From contig NZ_JNXI01000020.1 of NCBI RefSeq assembly GCF_000717055.1, forward strand, positions 186,001 through 250,000: a stretch of DNA of 64,000 nt, given 5' to 3'. The DNA comes from Streptomyces iakyrus (GTDB lineage Bacteria; Actinomycetota; Actinomycetes; Streptomycetales; Streptomycetaceae). Below are positions 1 through 8,565 of this stretch, in pieces. The notes beneath the pieces are model-generated. The model saw only the letters and a program-made list of their open reading frames with translations. It was not told where the DNA came from and did no database searches. The translations under genes were made by a program, and so were the position numbers. Every line of letters begins with the position of its first letter. Position 1 is the first letter of the stretch.

Positions 1-1
1 G

Positions 2-535
2 CCTCCCCTCCTCTTCCTCGACGTCGACGGCCCGCTCCTCCCGTTCGGATCACCGTCCGTTCGGTCACCGACCGCTGCGGCCGGCTCTCCGGCCCGCCCC
101 GATCGGGAGAACCCCCTGCTGGAGCGGCTCGACCCCGGGCTGGGCCCGCGTCTGCTGGCTCTCGACTGTCAGCTCGTCTGGGCGACGACCTGGATGGAGG
201 AGGCGAACGAGGTCGTCTCTCCCCTCGTCGGACTGCCGCGACTGCCCGTGGTGGAGTGGCCGGCCCACGGCGCCGACCAGAGCCCGAACGGCCTGCACTG
301 GAAGACCGGCCCCCTCGTCGAGTGGGCCGGCGGCCGGCCGTTCATCTGGGTCGACGACGAGATCGGCACGATGGATCACCTGTGGGTCGAGGCGAGTCAC
401 CCCGGGCCGTCCCTGCTGCATCGCGTCGACCCGGCCGCGGGCCTCGTGGACGCCGACTTCCGCGCCCTCGCGGCCTGGCTCCGTCGACCGCCTGCCCCCT
501 GTCCCCCCTCCGCTACGTCCGGTCCAACGCCGTGA
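2..535 (+). CDS. HAD-like hydrolase domain protein, 5' partial
   Basis: The reading frame is already open at the window edge and runs to a stop at 535, so the start lies upstream. The first visible residues are PPLLFLDVDGPLLPFG, the DxD motif I of haloacid-dehalogenase-fold proteins (nucleophilic aspartate plus Asp+2). Later come ATTWMEEAN and PFIWVDDE, which fit the conserved Thr and acidic motifs of the compact HAD domains that streptomycetes annotate as HAD-like proteins of unknown substrate. The Pro-rich last ~15 residues look unlike a normal HAD end and may be read-through past a recombined 3' end. It overlaps the convergent small gene by 23 bp. Family assignment is fairly sure, substrate unknown. 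Confidence 0.7.
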   Translation, partial: PPLLFLDVDGPLLPFGSPSVRSPTAAAGSPARPDRENPLLERLDPGLGPRLLALDCQLVWATTWMEEANEVVSPLVGLPRLPVVEWPAHGADQSPNGLHWKTGPLVEWAGGRPFIWVDDEIGTMDHLWVEASHPGPSLLHRVDPAAGLVDADFRALAAWLRRPPAPCPPSATSGPTP

Positions 536-713
536 AGACGGCCAGGCACAGGGTGAGGCTGGCGGCGAACGCGATGCCGCAGCGGGACAGGGCCGCCGGC
601 ACCGCGGCCCCCTCCCAGCGGGCGAGGGCGAAGGCGATCGCCGCGGCGACGAGGGAGAAGAGGACGGCCACCGCCAGCGCGAGCAGCAGCAACGCCGGGA
701 AGGTGTGTTTCAT
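513..713 (-). CDS. small two-helix membrane protein (66 aa)
   Basis: Starts at an ATG (713-711) and encodes MKHTFPALLLLALAVAVLF followed by a second hydrophobic stretch ending in FTALDRT. Two transmembrane helices are evident (about residues 5-30 and 42-60). Small proteins of this shape are common in Streptomyces, and the amino-acid composition is typical of a real gene rather than a shadow. The frame stays open upstream of 713, but that extension is antisense to the GGDEF relic and lacks membrane character. The 5' flank appears replaced by the GGDEF fragment, so the original promoter may be gone. Function unknown. Confidence 0.55.
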   Translation of the reverse strand: MKHTFPALLLLALAVAVLFSLVAAAIAFALARWEGAAVPAALSRCGIAFAASLTLCLAVFTALDRT

Positions 714-2233
714 GGGGGCACCGCCTGGGTCGCGGCGGTCCTCCTGCGTCACGCCGCCGAGCGGGCCTTCCAGGACGCCGACCTGTCGGTCGCCGCCGAG
801 TTCGCCACCCGCAGCGCGCTCGCCATCGACAAGAGTCACAACCTCCAGGCCGCGGTCCAGGGTCTGCATCTCGCCCGCAGTCTCGCGGACACTCTGCAGA
901 TCGTCGCCGACGGAGTCGTCACCGGTCTCGGCTACGAGCTGGCGTGCGTCAACCTCGTCCGCCCGGACGGCGATCTCGTGGTCGCCTCCTTGGCGGGCGA
1001 CTCCGCCGCCGAGGCCCTCCTCACCGGCCGTGCCGGCTCGCGCGCGTCCTGGGACCGCAGGCTGAGCATGGGCGAGCACTGGGGCGACCTGGTGTTCATC
1101 CCGCACAGCGAGGGCTGGGTCCTCGACGACGACGACGTCCCGCAGTGGTACACCGACGGCCCCGCCCCCCGCTTCGAGGACGAGTGGCACCCGGCCGACC
1201 GCCTCTTGAGTACGCCTTCCAGGCCGCCATCGCGATCAGCAACGCGCGGCTGCGCACGAACATGCAGCGCGCCCTGGTCAGACTGGACAGGGAGCAGCAG
1301 ACGCTGCGGGCCAGTGAGGAGTCCTTCCGGCAGGCCTTCGAGTACGCGCCCAACGGCATGGCCATCGCCGAGCTGGGCGGTGACCAGAACGGCCGCATCC
1401 TCCGGACGAACGACGCGCTGTGCCGCATGCTGGGCCGCCCGGCCTCCGTCATGCGCCGCTACGCGTTCTCCGACTTCGTCCACCCCGAGGACATCGGCGT
1501 CCTGCTCCGCACCAGCGCCGAGGGCGGGCGCGCGGAACTGCGCCTCGGGCGCCGCGACGGGACGTTCCTGTGGGTGTCGATGCGCAACAGCGTCGTCGCG
1601 GACGAGGCCGACGGCCCCCGCTTCCTGCTCACGCACGTCGAGGACATCGAGGAGCGCAAACAGCGCGAGTTCGATCTCGCCCACCGCGCCTCGCACGACG
1701 CCCTCACCGGCCTGCCGAACCCCGCCGAGCTGCACGCCCGTATCGACGCCCGGCTCTGCGCACTCCGGGAGCACGGGTCCGACACCGCGGGAGGGGTCGC
1801 CGACCCCTTCCTCGGCCACGCCGACCCGGCCGCGACCATCCACACTCATGTCCGGGCCCCCGTGGGCGACGCCGACACCCACGGCCTGGCCGTGCTGTTC
1901 TTCGCCCTCCGCGACTTCAAGGCGATCAACACGCGCTTCGGGCACGACGCGGGGGACGGCGTCCTCGTCGAGGTCGCCCGACGGCTCGGTGAGGCCGTGC
2001 GCGACGGCGACACGGTGGCCCGGTACGGCGGTGACGAGTTCGTCGTCCTGGCCGACGGCCTGGACCCCGCCGGCGCCCACACCGCCGCGGTGTGGATGCA
2101 GGACCGGATCCACCAGGCGATCCCCCTGGGCGACCAGACCGTGCGCATGCACGCGGGTGTCGGCATCGCATGGGCCCAGTGCGGGACGGCCCCTGGTGAC
2201 ATCCTGCGGGCGGCACGCGGGTTCTCGTCGTGA
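714..2233 (+). pseudogene. degraded GAF-PAS-GGDEF diguanylate cyclase (CdgB-like)
   Basis: Two overlapping frames together spell one signalling protein. Frame one (to about 1207) gives the tail of an N-terminal sensor (AAEFATRSALAIDKS) and a GAF domain ending EDEWHPADRL. Frame two, from about 1208, resumes in the GAF end (EYAFQAAIAISNARL), continues through a PAS domain (EESFRQAFEYAPNGMAIAEL), and then a GGDEF domain with the intact signature RYGGDEFVVLADG near 2026. The change of frame coincides with missing GAF residues, so it is a deletion and not only a slip. The N-terminus is absent and the protein stops early at 2233. The layout resembles the Streptomyces c-di-GMP synthase CdgB, but this copy should not make a normal protein. 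Confidence 0.75.
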
Positions 2234-2357
2234 GGACGGAGCCGACAGTGCCACCGCACGACCCGCCGCACGCCGGGGAACAGAGGGGCCGCAGCGCCGG
2301 CCCGCCCCCGTAGATCAGTGACCGACTTGTGGCCTGGCTGAGCGCTTGGTCTGAACC

Positions 2358-2540
2358 GAAGTCGGCTCCCGGGATCGGGCCCATGCCAGGCGGGGACTCG
2401 ATGACGTCGGCCTGGGGGTGGGTGTGGAAGGCCTGGCGGATCTGCTGGCCGATGCGCTTGATCCGGTCGTGCACGGCGAGTATCTGAGCGGCGATGTCCG
2501 CGACGGTGCCAGCAGCGATCTCCTCGACCGGCTCGCCAGC
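2358..2540 (-). pseudogene. IS110-family transposase fragment
   Basis: On the minus strand the segment encodes about 60 residues, including ILAVHDRIKRIGQQIRQAF and VIESPPGMGPIPGADF. This matches the region of IS110/IS116 transposases where a helical linker precedes the C-terminal helix-hairpin-helix 'PGIGP' motif. Neither the N-terminal DEDD catalytic part nor the conserved C-terminus is present, and similarity ends abruptly before 2345. No IS ends are recognisable. It is a dead remnant separating the GGDEF relic from the TetR/P450 pair. Confidence 0.6.
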
Positions 2541-2660
2541 ACCCCGGCCGTCCGAGCGCAGAGCGCAGCATCCGGCTGACCGTCCGGGCCTCGAAAACCG
2601 GCCTGAGGCTGCGTTGACCGCTATTCCGTGCCACGACCGAGCGCGCGTGCGCTGCACACG

Positions 2661-3110
2661 CTAAGCGGGGCGGGGGAGCGAGGTTAGGCCGTTGATTGCG
2701 ATGTCGGTGGCCCTTTGAACGGCTTTGTAGGTCTGCTCCGGCCGGTCGCCCCGCTTCTGGCATGCGGCGACGACGACCTTGATCGCCCCGACCAGCGAGC
2801 CCACCGCCGCGGCGGCCTCGACGAGGTCCAGCTCGGGGCAAGCGAGGTGGAGCGCTTCGGTCAGCTGTAGTTGGATGTCGAACAGCAGGTGCAGTTCGCG
2901 CGCCTGAAGTGCCGGGACCGATGCGATCAGCCGGGTCCGCGCTGGGCCGACCTTCCGCGCCAACTCCGAGTCCGTGTCCGCGAAAACACTCTGGTCGATG
3001 ACGCGCCGCAGCAGGTCGGCCACCGGTTCGCCGGGCTGCCGTTCTCCGATGATCTCGACCGCGCGCTCCAGCCGCGACCTGTCGTCGAAGAAGACGATGT
3101 CGTCCTTGCT
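2661..3110 (-). pseudogene. TetR regulator lacking its DNA-binding domain
   Basis: The minus-strand frame ends INGLTSLPRPA and its useful similarity begins at SKDDIVFFDDRSRLERAVE, which corresponds to the stretch right after the HTH in TetR proteins (FPSKDD.. is the usual helix-4 boundary). About 150 residues of the all-helical ligand-binding domain follow. The preceding ~45-50 residues with the helix-turn-helix are missing: upstream of 3110 the frame reads through antisense P450 codons. Only 12 bp separate this break from the first P450 codon, which suggests one deletion removed both 5' ends and the shared promoter. No DNA-binding activity is expected. Confidence 0.7.
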
Positions 3111-3122
3111 GTCGCCCCGGCA

Positions 3123-4283
3123 ATGGTCATGCCCACGGTCCGCCAGAACCCCTTCGACCCGCCCGAGGAACTGCGCCGCCGGCAGGAGCTCGGCCCAATC
3201 CATCGGATGACCTACGCCGACGGTGGTCAGGGGTGGTTGGTGACCGGCTTCGCCGCAGCGCGGGCGATCCTGGCAGATCCCCGTTTCAGCGTCCGCCCGG
3301 ACCACATGCGCTCACCGATTGCCCAGCCGGGAACGGCGCCCGTGCCGCCAGGATTCTTCCTCCGCATGGACCCGCCCGAGCACGACCACTATCGGCGGTC
3401 GCTCATCGGTGACTTCACGGTGCGCCGGATAAAGCTCCTCGAACCGGAGATCGAAGCGATCGTCAATGACCAGTTGAACGCGATGGAGCTCGCCGGGAGC
3501 CCGGCCGACCTGTTCAAGGCATTCGCGCTGCCGATCCCGTCACAAGTGATCGGCGAACTGCTCGGGGTGCCCTACTCCGACAGGCAGGGGTTCCAGCGGA
3601 ACGCCGCCACGCTCTGGAACAGCGACCTCACAGCGGAACGCCGGCAAGAGGCGGTCAGGGAGCTCATGGCATATCTACGGGACCTGCTGCGCCACAAGCG
3701 TTCCTGGCCAGAGGAAGATGTGCTCAGCGGGCTCGCTGCGCACGCGGGACTTACTGAGGACGAGAGGGCCGGACTGGCGATCCTGCTCCTGATCGCCGGG
3801 CATGAGACGACGACGAACATGCTTGCGCTGGGCACTTTCGCTCTGCTGGCCAACCCCGCGCAGTCAGCCGAGGTCCGCGACAAGGAGGAAGACGCCCCTG
3901 CGGTGGTCGAGGAGCTGCTGCGTTACCTCACGATCATCCATCACGTGGTCCGCGTCGCACTTGAGGACATCGAGCTCCACGGCTGTCTGATCAAGGCCGG
4001 CGAGTCGGTCACCGTCGCACTTTCCGCAGCGAACCGGGATGCTGACCATTTCGGCGACCCGGACGCGCTTGACCTCACCCGCTCCACGGCCGGACACCTC
4101 GCGTTCGGTCACGGCCTCCACCGGTGCCTCGGGCAGCGACTGGCCCGCGCCGAAATGCGCATCGCCCTCCCCGCACTGCTCCGCCGCTTCCCGGCACTAC
4201 GTCTCACAGTCGCACCCGAGGAAGTACCACTGCGGTCGGCCATGACGGTCTACGGCGTGCGTGAACTTCCGGTCACCTGGTAG
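3123..4283 (+). CDS. cytochrome P450 (CYP107-like), N-terminus trimmed
   Basis: Encodes 386 residues from ATG 3123 (MVMPTVRQNPFDPPEEL). It has the I-helix oxygen-activation motif AGHETTTN, the K-helix ExxR as EELLR and the heme-binding loop FGHGLHRCLGQRLAR with the cysteine ligand. It is therefore a soluble bacterial monooxygenase that would need ferredoxin and reductase partners, none of which is nearby. Family members usually carry 15-25 more residues before NPFDPP; here the frame upstream is antisense TetR sequence, so the start was probably lost with the promoter. The catalytic core is complete, but expression is doubtful. Substrate unknown. Confidence 0.75.
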   Translation: MVMPTVRQNPFDPPEELRRRQELGPIHRMTYADGGQGWLVTGFAAARAILADPRFSVRPDHMRSPIAQPGTAPVPPGFFLRMDPPEHDHYRRSLIGDFTVRRIKLLEPEIEAIVNDQLNAMELAGSPADLFKAFALPIPSQVIGELLGVPYSDRQGFQRNAATLWNSDLTAERRQEAVRELMAYLRDLLRHKRSWPEEDVLSGLAAHAGLTEDERAGLAILLLIAGHETTTNMLALGTFALLANPAQSAEVRDKEEDAPAVVEELLRYLTIIHHVVRVALEDIELHGCLIKAGESVTVALSAANRDADHFGDPDALDLTRSTAGHLAFGHGLHRCLGQRLARAEMRIALPALLRRFPALRLTVAPEEVPLRSAMTVYGVRELPVTW

Positions 4284-4365
4284 GCAGATCAAGGTCGAGA
4301 AGAACGACGTGTGCTCGGCGGCTTGCAGCGCGGGGCTCAAGCTGCGCGCCTTCCCCCGTATCGGG

Positions 4366-4713
4366 GTGCGTCAGCGGCGGCTCATCTTCACGGGCCCCAA
4401 CGGGGGGCACGTCTGGCGTACGTCACTGAACGAAGACCTCTGGAAGCCCGCTCTCGCCAAGGCGGGCGTCATCCCGAAGGCCAAGAGCCGCGTGCACGCC
4501 GCCGCCCGCGAGCACGGCATGCACGCGCTCCGGCACTTCTACGCGTCCGTGCTCCTGGACGCCGGAGAGAGCATCAAGGCCCTCGCGGAGTACCTCGGTC
4601 ACTCGGACCCAGGGCTGACGCTGAAGGTGTACGCCCACCTCATGCCGAGCAGCCGAGAGCGGGCCCGGAAGGCTCTCGGGCAGCCTCTCCGGCCGCAAGA
4701 TCACACGGACTGA
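4366..4713 (+). pseudogene. tyrosine recombinase (integrase) C-terminal fragment
   Basis: About 115 residues align with the catalytic domain of actinobacterial phage/AICE integrases: RLIFTGPNGGHVWRTSL, then the HxxR motif in MHALRHFYASVLLDAG, the second histidine in YLGHSDPGLTL and the nucleophile tyrosine in KVYAHLMPSS. The first catalytic arginine and the N-terminal core-binding domain are absent; upstream codons in this frame overlap the P450 end. It is closely related to the longer integrase fragment at 8566-9210 (same HALRHFYASVLLDAGE core). It sits just before a hairpin and the first copy of the gpmA 3'-end core. Confidence 0.8.
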
Positions 4714-4740
4714 GATTCCAGGGAGGTGCCACGGCATGAA

Positions 4741-4780
4741 AAGGCCCCTGAGTCGCGCCGTGTGCGCAGCTCAGGGGCAT
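4741..4780 (-). terminator. hairpin terminator left of att core copy 1
   Basis: Arms GCCCCTGAG (4744-4752) and CTCAGGGGC (4770-4778) form a stem with extra pairing inside (CGCGC/GCGC). Read on the minus strand the right side runs into CCTTTTC, a short U-tract. It lies just beyond the stop codon of the short minus-strand tail encoded by the att core, as the gpmA terminator does at 9580-9617. Confidence 0.6.
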
Positions 4781-4792
4781 GATCACAGAACC

Positions 4793-4810
4793 TACTTCTT
4801 CTTGCCCTGG
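4793..4810. repeat. att-core copy 1 (gpmA 3'-end sequence)
   Basis: The 18-mer TACTTCTTCTTGCCCTGG recurs exactly at 9631-9648, where it is the last codons of gpmA (…QGKKK) on the minus strand. Extending 6 bp further gives 23 of 24 identical. Here, minus-strand translation also ends QGKKK followed by TAG, but the codons before it (…TKILGKT) differ from gpmA. Each copy is preceded on its left by an integrase fragment and a hairpin. The simplest reading is the outer attachment-site remnant of an element integrated in the gpmA 3' end. Confidence 0.6.
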
Positions 4811-5459
4811 GTCTTGCCGAGAATCTTGGTGAGCTGGGTCTTTGCTGGTCAGGGGCGGTGGGCTCGTGCGCCTGGTGGTCCTCGTTGGTCGTCGTTGGGC
4901 ACTGTCGAGCAGCCTCGGACGGCCCAGAGACGGCCCAGCATCGCCGCGCTCGACTGACGGTCGGCACCAAGGATGAGTCCCGTCTGAACCTCCGCCGAGG
5001 ACAGTCCGCCACGACGGCGGGTGCGCCAACCGATCACGCACGCGTGTGCCTCGCTGCACCCCCACCGGCCTCAGCCATGCTGCCTGTGTCGACGACCAGC
5101 GCCTGACGACGGCGGCCGGCCGAGCCCTCAGCTTGGGAAGCTCAGGTGATCTAGGGCTTGTCACGGGGCTGACCTGCGGCGGAGGGGTGTCGACTCCCAC
5201 TAGGCGGGCTCCTTGGCTTCCTGCGGTTCTCCGTACGATCTGGCACACGTTTGGCACGACCTCTTCGTCCCGAAATCTCGCCTGCCAGCCACTGAGATCA
5301 CCTGGGAGCGTCAGTCGTCCGCCGAAGGCTCTTGATGGTTGGCTGCGGACGGGGTGGTTGCTGTACTTCTCTGCTGGAGGCCGCCAAGGTGAAGCCCAGT
5401 GGGGAGAAGCACAGTGAGAGCGCACACCCGCCGAAAAACAGAAAAGCGGCTTGGGACGT
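4811..5459. other. non-coding stretch inside the element, no convincing gene
   Basis: About 650 bp right of att-core copy 1. Reading frames here exist on both strands but show no domain, no good ribosome-binding site and skewed, arginine/proline-rich compositions typical of chance frames. I see no tRNA, IS end or strong terminator. It may be the attP-proximal or replication region of the decayed element. Confidence 0.4.
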
Positions 5460-6647
5460 CTAAGGATACTCGCTTGGTAGCCCGTGCAGCGGATTCAGCG
5501 GCTTCTTCCGTAGCCGCTGAACATCACCTTGAGCATCTGTCTTATCCAGGAAGGCGCGAGTCTCAAGGCCCCAAAAGCGTGTGTCTGCTGGCTTTGGAGC
5601 AAAGTGACGCCCCAGGGAGAAACTTGCATGCCTAGCCCAGTCCCGCAGGTCGTCCGCTCCACCGGTGGCAGGGATTGACCGGATGAGCCCAGTAGCGGCA
5701 GCGAGGTACGAGAGATGGAGGGCAAGACGGCGGTGTCTTTCAGCGGCACTTTCTGCGAGGCCGTGGGGGTGCTTGGAAAGAGCTTCGGGGAGCACCACAG
5801 AAGTGCCACATCCGAGCATGAAGACGAGGTTGGTGGGGCTCCATGCAAATCGATTTGAGTCTTTCCGGTACTGAGGCAGGAGAGCCTCCTGCGGCGGAAG
5901 CGGCGGCTCCTCACCACACGCCAGGGAATTCAGCGCCAAATGAAGAGCTTCTCCTGCCTCCGGCATTGCGGGGTTGCTGTTCGGACTACCCTCAATGACC
6001 GTGGCTAGTCGGTAAGCTGTATCCATGGACCAGCCCGTGTCGTCCTCGTCGGTAACGAGTCGATCAGACAACAAATCAGCTGCAACGTCGACCGCAGCTG
6101 CTAGAGACACCCGCCGTCTCGCCCCGCCCAAAGAGACTATGGCGGATTCATGGCTCTCGAGCGCATTAAGAGCCTGAATAGCGTCCATAACCGGGATGGG
6201 TTGCGGCCATTTCAAACTGACCGTAGCAAGGGGTGTCCAACCAAAGGGATGGAGAAACACCTCCAAACCGGACTTCACGATCTCTGGTACGTCATCCCCG
6301 ACATTGATCTCAAGCCCTGCCTCATGGCGCAGCGGCACCAGGTGTTTGCGGAGCTGCTCCGCCTGGGCACGACTAGTCGCAGTGTCGTGAAAATCGGCAG
6401 GGGGGCGCAATTTCGGTTTCTCTGCCACGTGGGACCAAAACTGCCAAGCCGGATCTCGCTTCTCAACGGGCACGCGGAAAGGAAGCCCAACTTGAAGACC
6501 ACTGATTGGCTGAAGATCGCACAGGCGGCTGACGAAAGCCGCCGGGCGTCTGAGTTCAAGATCCACTTTGTCGTGGATGCGAGCCGTCACGTAGGAGACC
6601 CTGAGGTGACGGACCGAGACCGCCGCCTCCCTCTGCGCATCGGCCAT
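5460..6647 (-). CDS. cargo protein of unknown function (395 aa)
   Basis: ATG at 6647 is preceded by AGAGAGGAG at good spacing, so the start is well supported. The 395-residue product has no signal peptide and no membrane segment. It contains a Trp/Pro-rich middle (HPFGWTPLATVSLKWPQP) and a helical C-terminal half (ERHRRLALHLSYLAAATGL). I recognise no family. Base composition is clearly lower in GC than the core genes. It lies downstream of, and co-oriented with, the membrane-protein gene at 6866-8158, separated by 218 bp containing a hairpin. Both lie between the two att cores, so this pair is the element's cargo. Defence, signalling or surface roles are guesses only. Confidence 0.7.
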   Translation of the reverse strand: MADAQREAAVSVRHLRVSYVTARIHDKVDLELRRPAAFVSRLCDLQPISGLQVGLPFRVPVEKRDPAWQFWSHVAEKPKLRPPADFHDTATSRAQAEQLRKHLVPLRHEAGLEINVGDDVPEIVKSGLEVFLHPFGWTPLATVSLKWPQPIPVMDAIQALNALESHESAIVSLGGARRRVSLAAAVDVAADLLSDRLVTDEDDTGWSMDTAYRLATVIEGSPNSNPAMPEAGEALHLALNSLACGEEPPLPPQEALLPQYRKDSNRFAWSPTNLVFMLGCGTSVVLPEALSKHPHGLAESAAERHRRLALHLSYLAAATGLIRSIPATGGADDLRDWARHASFSLGRHFAPKPADTRFWGLETRAFLDKTDAQGDVQRLRKKPLNPLHGLPSEYP

Positions 6648-6819
6648 CGCAGGCTCCTCTCTCGAAGACTCCGTCGTATAATTGTGGTGGTGACATCAGC
6701 TGGGTGCACGTTCGCGGGAGTAGCGCGACGTGCGGTATACGGACTTATGTGCTCTTTCACCGGGCCTATGGTTCTACCTGGCATCACCGCTCTGCCCGGC
6801 TACGAGGTCGGAGAGCCCG

Positions 6820-6850
6820 ACCGGCACCGCGCAATCGGCGCGGTGCCGGT
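6820..6850 (-). terminator. 13-bp perfect stem-loop between the two cargo genes
   Basis: ACCGGCACCGCGC (6820-6832) pairs perfectly with GCGCGGTGCCGGT (6838-6850) around a 5-nt loop. It begins 15 bp past the stop of the membrane-protein gene. There is no U-tract on the minus strand, but streptomycete terminators often lack one. It probably ends or attenuates transcription before the 5460-6647 gene, which has its own ribosome-binding site. Confidence 0.6.
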
Positions 6851-6865
6851 TCTTCTTGCAGTCGA

Positions 6866-8158
6866 TCATTCTTCGTCTCCCTCAGGTCGACTCCCGTAGT
6901 AAATGATCTTTTGTGAGGCTGGCTCCGAAGCCGGCTGCGGGTCCACAACCGCGACAGGTGCCCGTACCCAATTCACCTCTTGATCAACAGCGTATGTGCC
7001 ATTGAAGGGATCGCTGCTGGTTTCTTTGCCTACAGCATCAATCGCATTCTTCATGTTGAAATCACTTGCCTTGGATGCTTCCCACAAGGCATCCGGGCCA
7101 GTGAATTCAATCGGCGGAATCAGGATCGCGATGTTCCCCCGTTCTCGATGCAAGAGAACGCCTTTCTCGTCGTTGGGCGCGGCATACACATCCCGTTCGA
7201 CCCTCGTATTGTACTTTTCGGCGGCGCGTAGAACTTCACGGATTTCACTACTTCTTACGATCCGCGGCCTCTTCCATCGATACGCGACGAGAGACAACCA
7301 AGACAGTGCGCCGCCACCCAGGGAAGCCATCAGGGTAACCCAAAGCAAATCAAGCAGGGTGTAGGCGTCTAGCAGGTCGCGACCGGATGTGAGATCGTAG
7401 ATCCAGGCGGCAAGAAAGGAAATAATCACCGCAAATAGAAGCATCCACTTGTCTTCCCAAATTGTCTCGGCGGCGTTCTTGCCCTCTAGCCCCAGCCGAC
7501 GTCGGTCGTAAACCCAAATCTGGAGCCAGGCTGCCAATGCGAAGATCCCCGGAATCACAATAGCCGCAGCTGCACCGACGCCGGCTAGCGTTCCAGTCAG
7601 CAGATTGTTTCCTGCTAGATCTACATTAATCTCACGGGTTGCAACTGCAGTAGGGGCTCCGATGGTTTTGTTCGACTTGGCATCGACGGGGGTGGCGCTC
7701 ACCACCACGGCGGATTTTCCCCGCCGTACAGGGTACTTAGCCTGCACGTTAATGTAAGAGAGAGTTACACTCCCCGGGGCGATTTCCAATCTCAATGCCT
7801 TTTTCCTGGGCTTCTTCTCTAGTGCACTGGGCTTCGCTGCGATCCATGCCTCGTGATGCCCGGCGTAAACGGAGAGTTGCATATTGACAGTTTGCGCTGA
7901 CAGATTTTTTGCTACAGCTGTGAGTTCGCATGGTGAGCGGTCCGTCATTCCTTGAGCACCCAAGAGGGTCACAGTGACATTGGGTGTTTGCTGAGGCGTG
8001 CGCGCATGTGATTCGATGGTCGATCTCGGTGCGTACCCTCTTGGGAACGTGTCCCAGGCGCTGGTTAGTAGGCACGACGAGACCACGGCTAGGAACAGAA
8101 ACGCCATTCGATTTAGACGATTGGGTGTAGAGCCCGTTTGGGTGAATACGCGCCGCAT
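6866..8158 (-). CDS. lipoprotein-like multi-pass membrane protein, cargo
   Basis: From ATG 8158 the product is 430 aa: basic N-region (MRRVFTQTGSTPNRLNR), hydrophobic run MAFLFLAVV and a lipobox-like VSSC, suggesting a lipid-anchored or signal-anchored N-terminus. Residues ~30-180 form a beta-rich, probably extracellular, Ig-like domain. Three transmembrane helices follow (near IVIPGIFALAAWLQIWVY, MLLFAVIISFLAAWIY and LLDLLWVTLMASLGGG), then a ~130-residue cytoplasmic tail. The frame also has an ATG at 8179, but a TATAAT box lies between 8179 and 8158; a start at 8107 is possible too. Lower GC than the core. No family recognised; partner of the gene at 5460-6647. Confidence 0.65.
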   Translation of the reverse strand: MRRVFTQTGSTPNRLNRMAFLFLAVVSSCLLTSAWDTFPRGYAPRSTIESHARTPQQTPNVTVTLLGAQGMTDRSPCELTAVAKNLSAQTVNMQLSVYAGHHEAWIAAKPSALEKKPRKKALRLEIAPGSVTLSYINVQAKYPVRRGKSAVVVSATPVDAKSNKTIGAPTAVATREINVDLAGNNLLTGTLAGVGAAAAIVIPGIFALAAWLQIWVYDRRRLGLEGKNAAETIWEDKWMLLFAVIISFLAAWIYDLTSGRDLLDAYTLLDLLWVTLMASLGGGALSWLSLVAYRWKRPRIVRSSEIREVLRAAEKYNTRVERDVYAAPNDEKGVLLHRERGNIAILIPPIEFTGPDALWEASKASDFNMKNAIDAVGKETSSDPFNGTYAVDQEVNWVRAPVAVVDPQPASEPASQKIIYYGSRPEGDEE

Positions 8159-8164
8159 ATTATA
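8159..8164 (-). promoter_or_regulatory. TATAAT -10 box of the membrane-protein gene
   Basis: A perfect TATAAT on the minus strand abuts the ATG at 8158. No good -35 is visible about 17 bp upstream. If it is the -10 box the transcript would begin inside the apparent coding region, favouring a start at 8107. Confidence 0.35.
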
Positions 8165-8179
8165 ACTGTTCCGTCGCAT

Positions 8180-8565
8180 AGGACTGCAGTATGCGCATTT
8201 GTCGGCTGATCACTCTATTGAACTACGGCCGGTCGCACCAAGGGCGGCTACAGCAAGGTTGGCGGAGCGGCTTTGGGTGGAGCCGCTTTTGCGCGAGTGA
8301 TCATGGTCCCGTAAGTTCTCGGCGCCTCGGGCAGGATCTGCCTGGTAAAGCACGATGTTGGGGCCACGATCTTCGAAACTCGCGCAAAAGCGGCTGCGTA
8401 AGCCGTGGAGCCGGCCTCCCCAACCACGACGTGCCCCTTCTCTGACAGCAAGCGGCCGTTTGCCATCGCGCGGCACGGGCGCCGGCCGGGCTGGAGCGGG
8501 GCGGAGACTGGAGCGCAGGCCCGGCCGGGGGCCGGGCCGCGAGCGGGGAGCGGAGCGAGCCGCAC
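8180..8565. other. gene-free stretch with an inverted repeat
   Basis: About 385 bp between the divergent cargo operon and the second integrase fragment. The left half contains an 18-bp inverted repeat (listed separately). The right half (8460-8560) is GC-rich low-complexity sequence made of repeated GGCCGGG and GGAGCGG words. No frame here gives a recognisable protein. Confidence 0.4.
8281..8395. repeat. 18-bp perfect inverted repeat, 79-bp spacer
   Basis: AGCCGCTTTTGCGCGAGT at 8281-8298 is found in exact reverse complement at 8378-8395. Pairing does not extend beyond the 18 bp on either side. The spacer has no gene. Such a pair could be a recombinase or replication-protein site of the decayed element or the ends of a mini-insertion. 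Confidence 0.6.

Noticed and set aside
2340..2660. Intact IS110 insertion
   Set aside because: Only ~60 residues of the transposase are readable and no element ends are present.
5046..5417. 123-codon frame as a gene in the element
   Set aside because: No ribosome-binding site, no domain, composition typical of chance; listed as non-coding.
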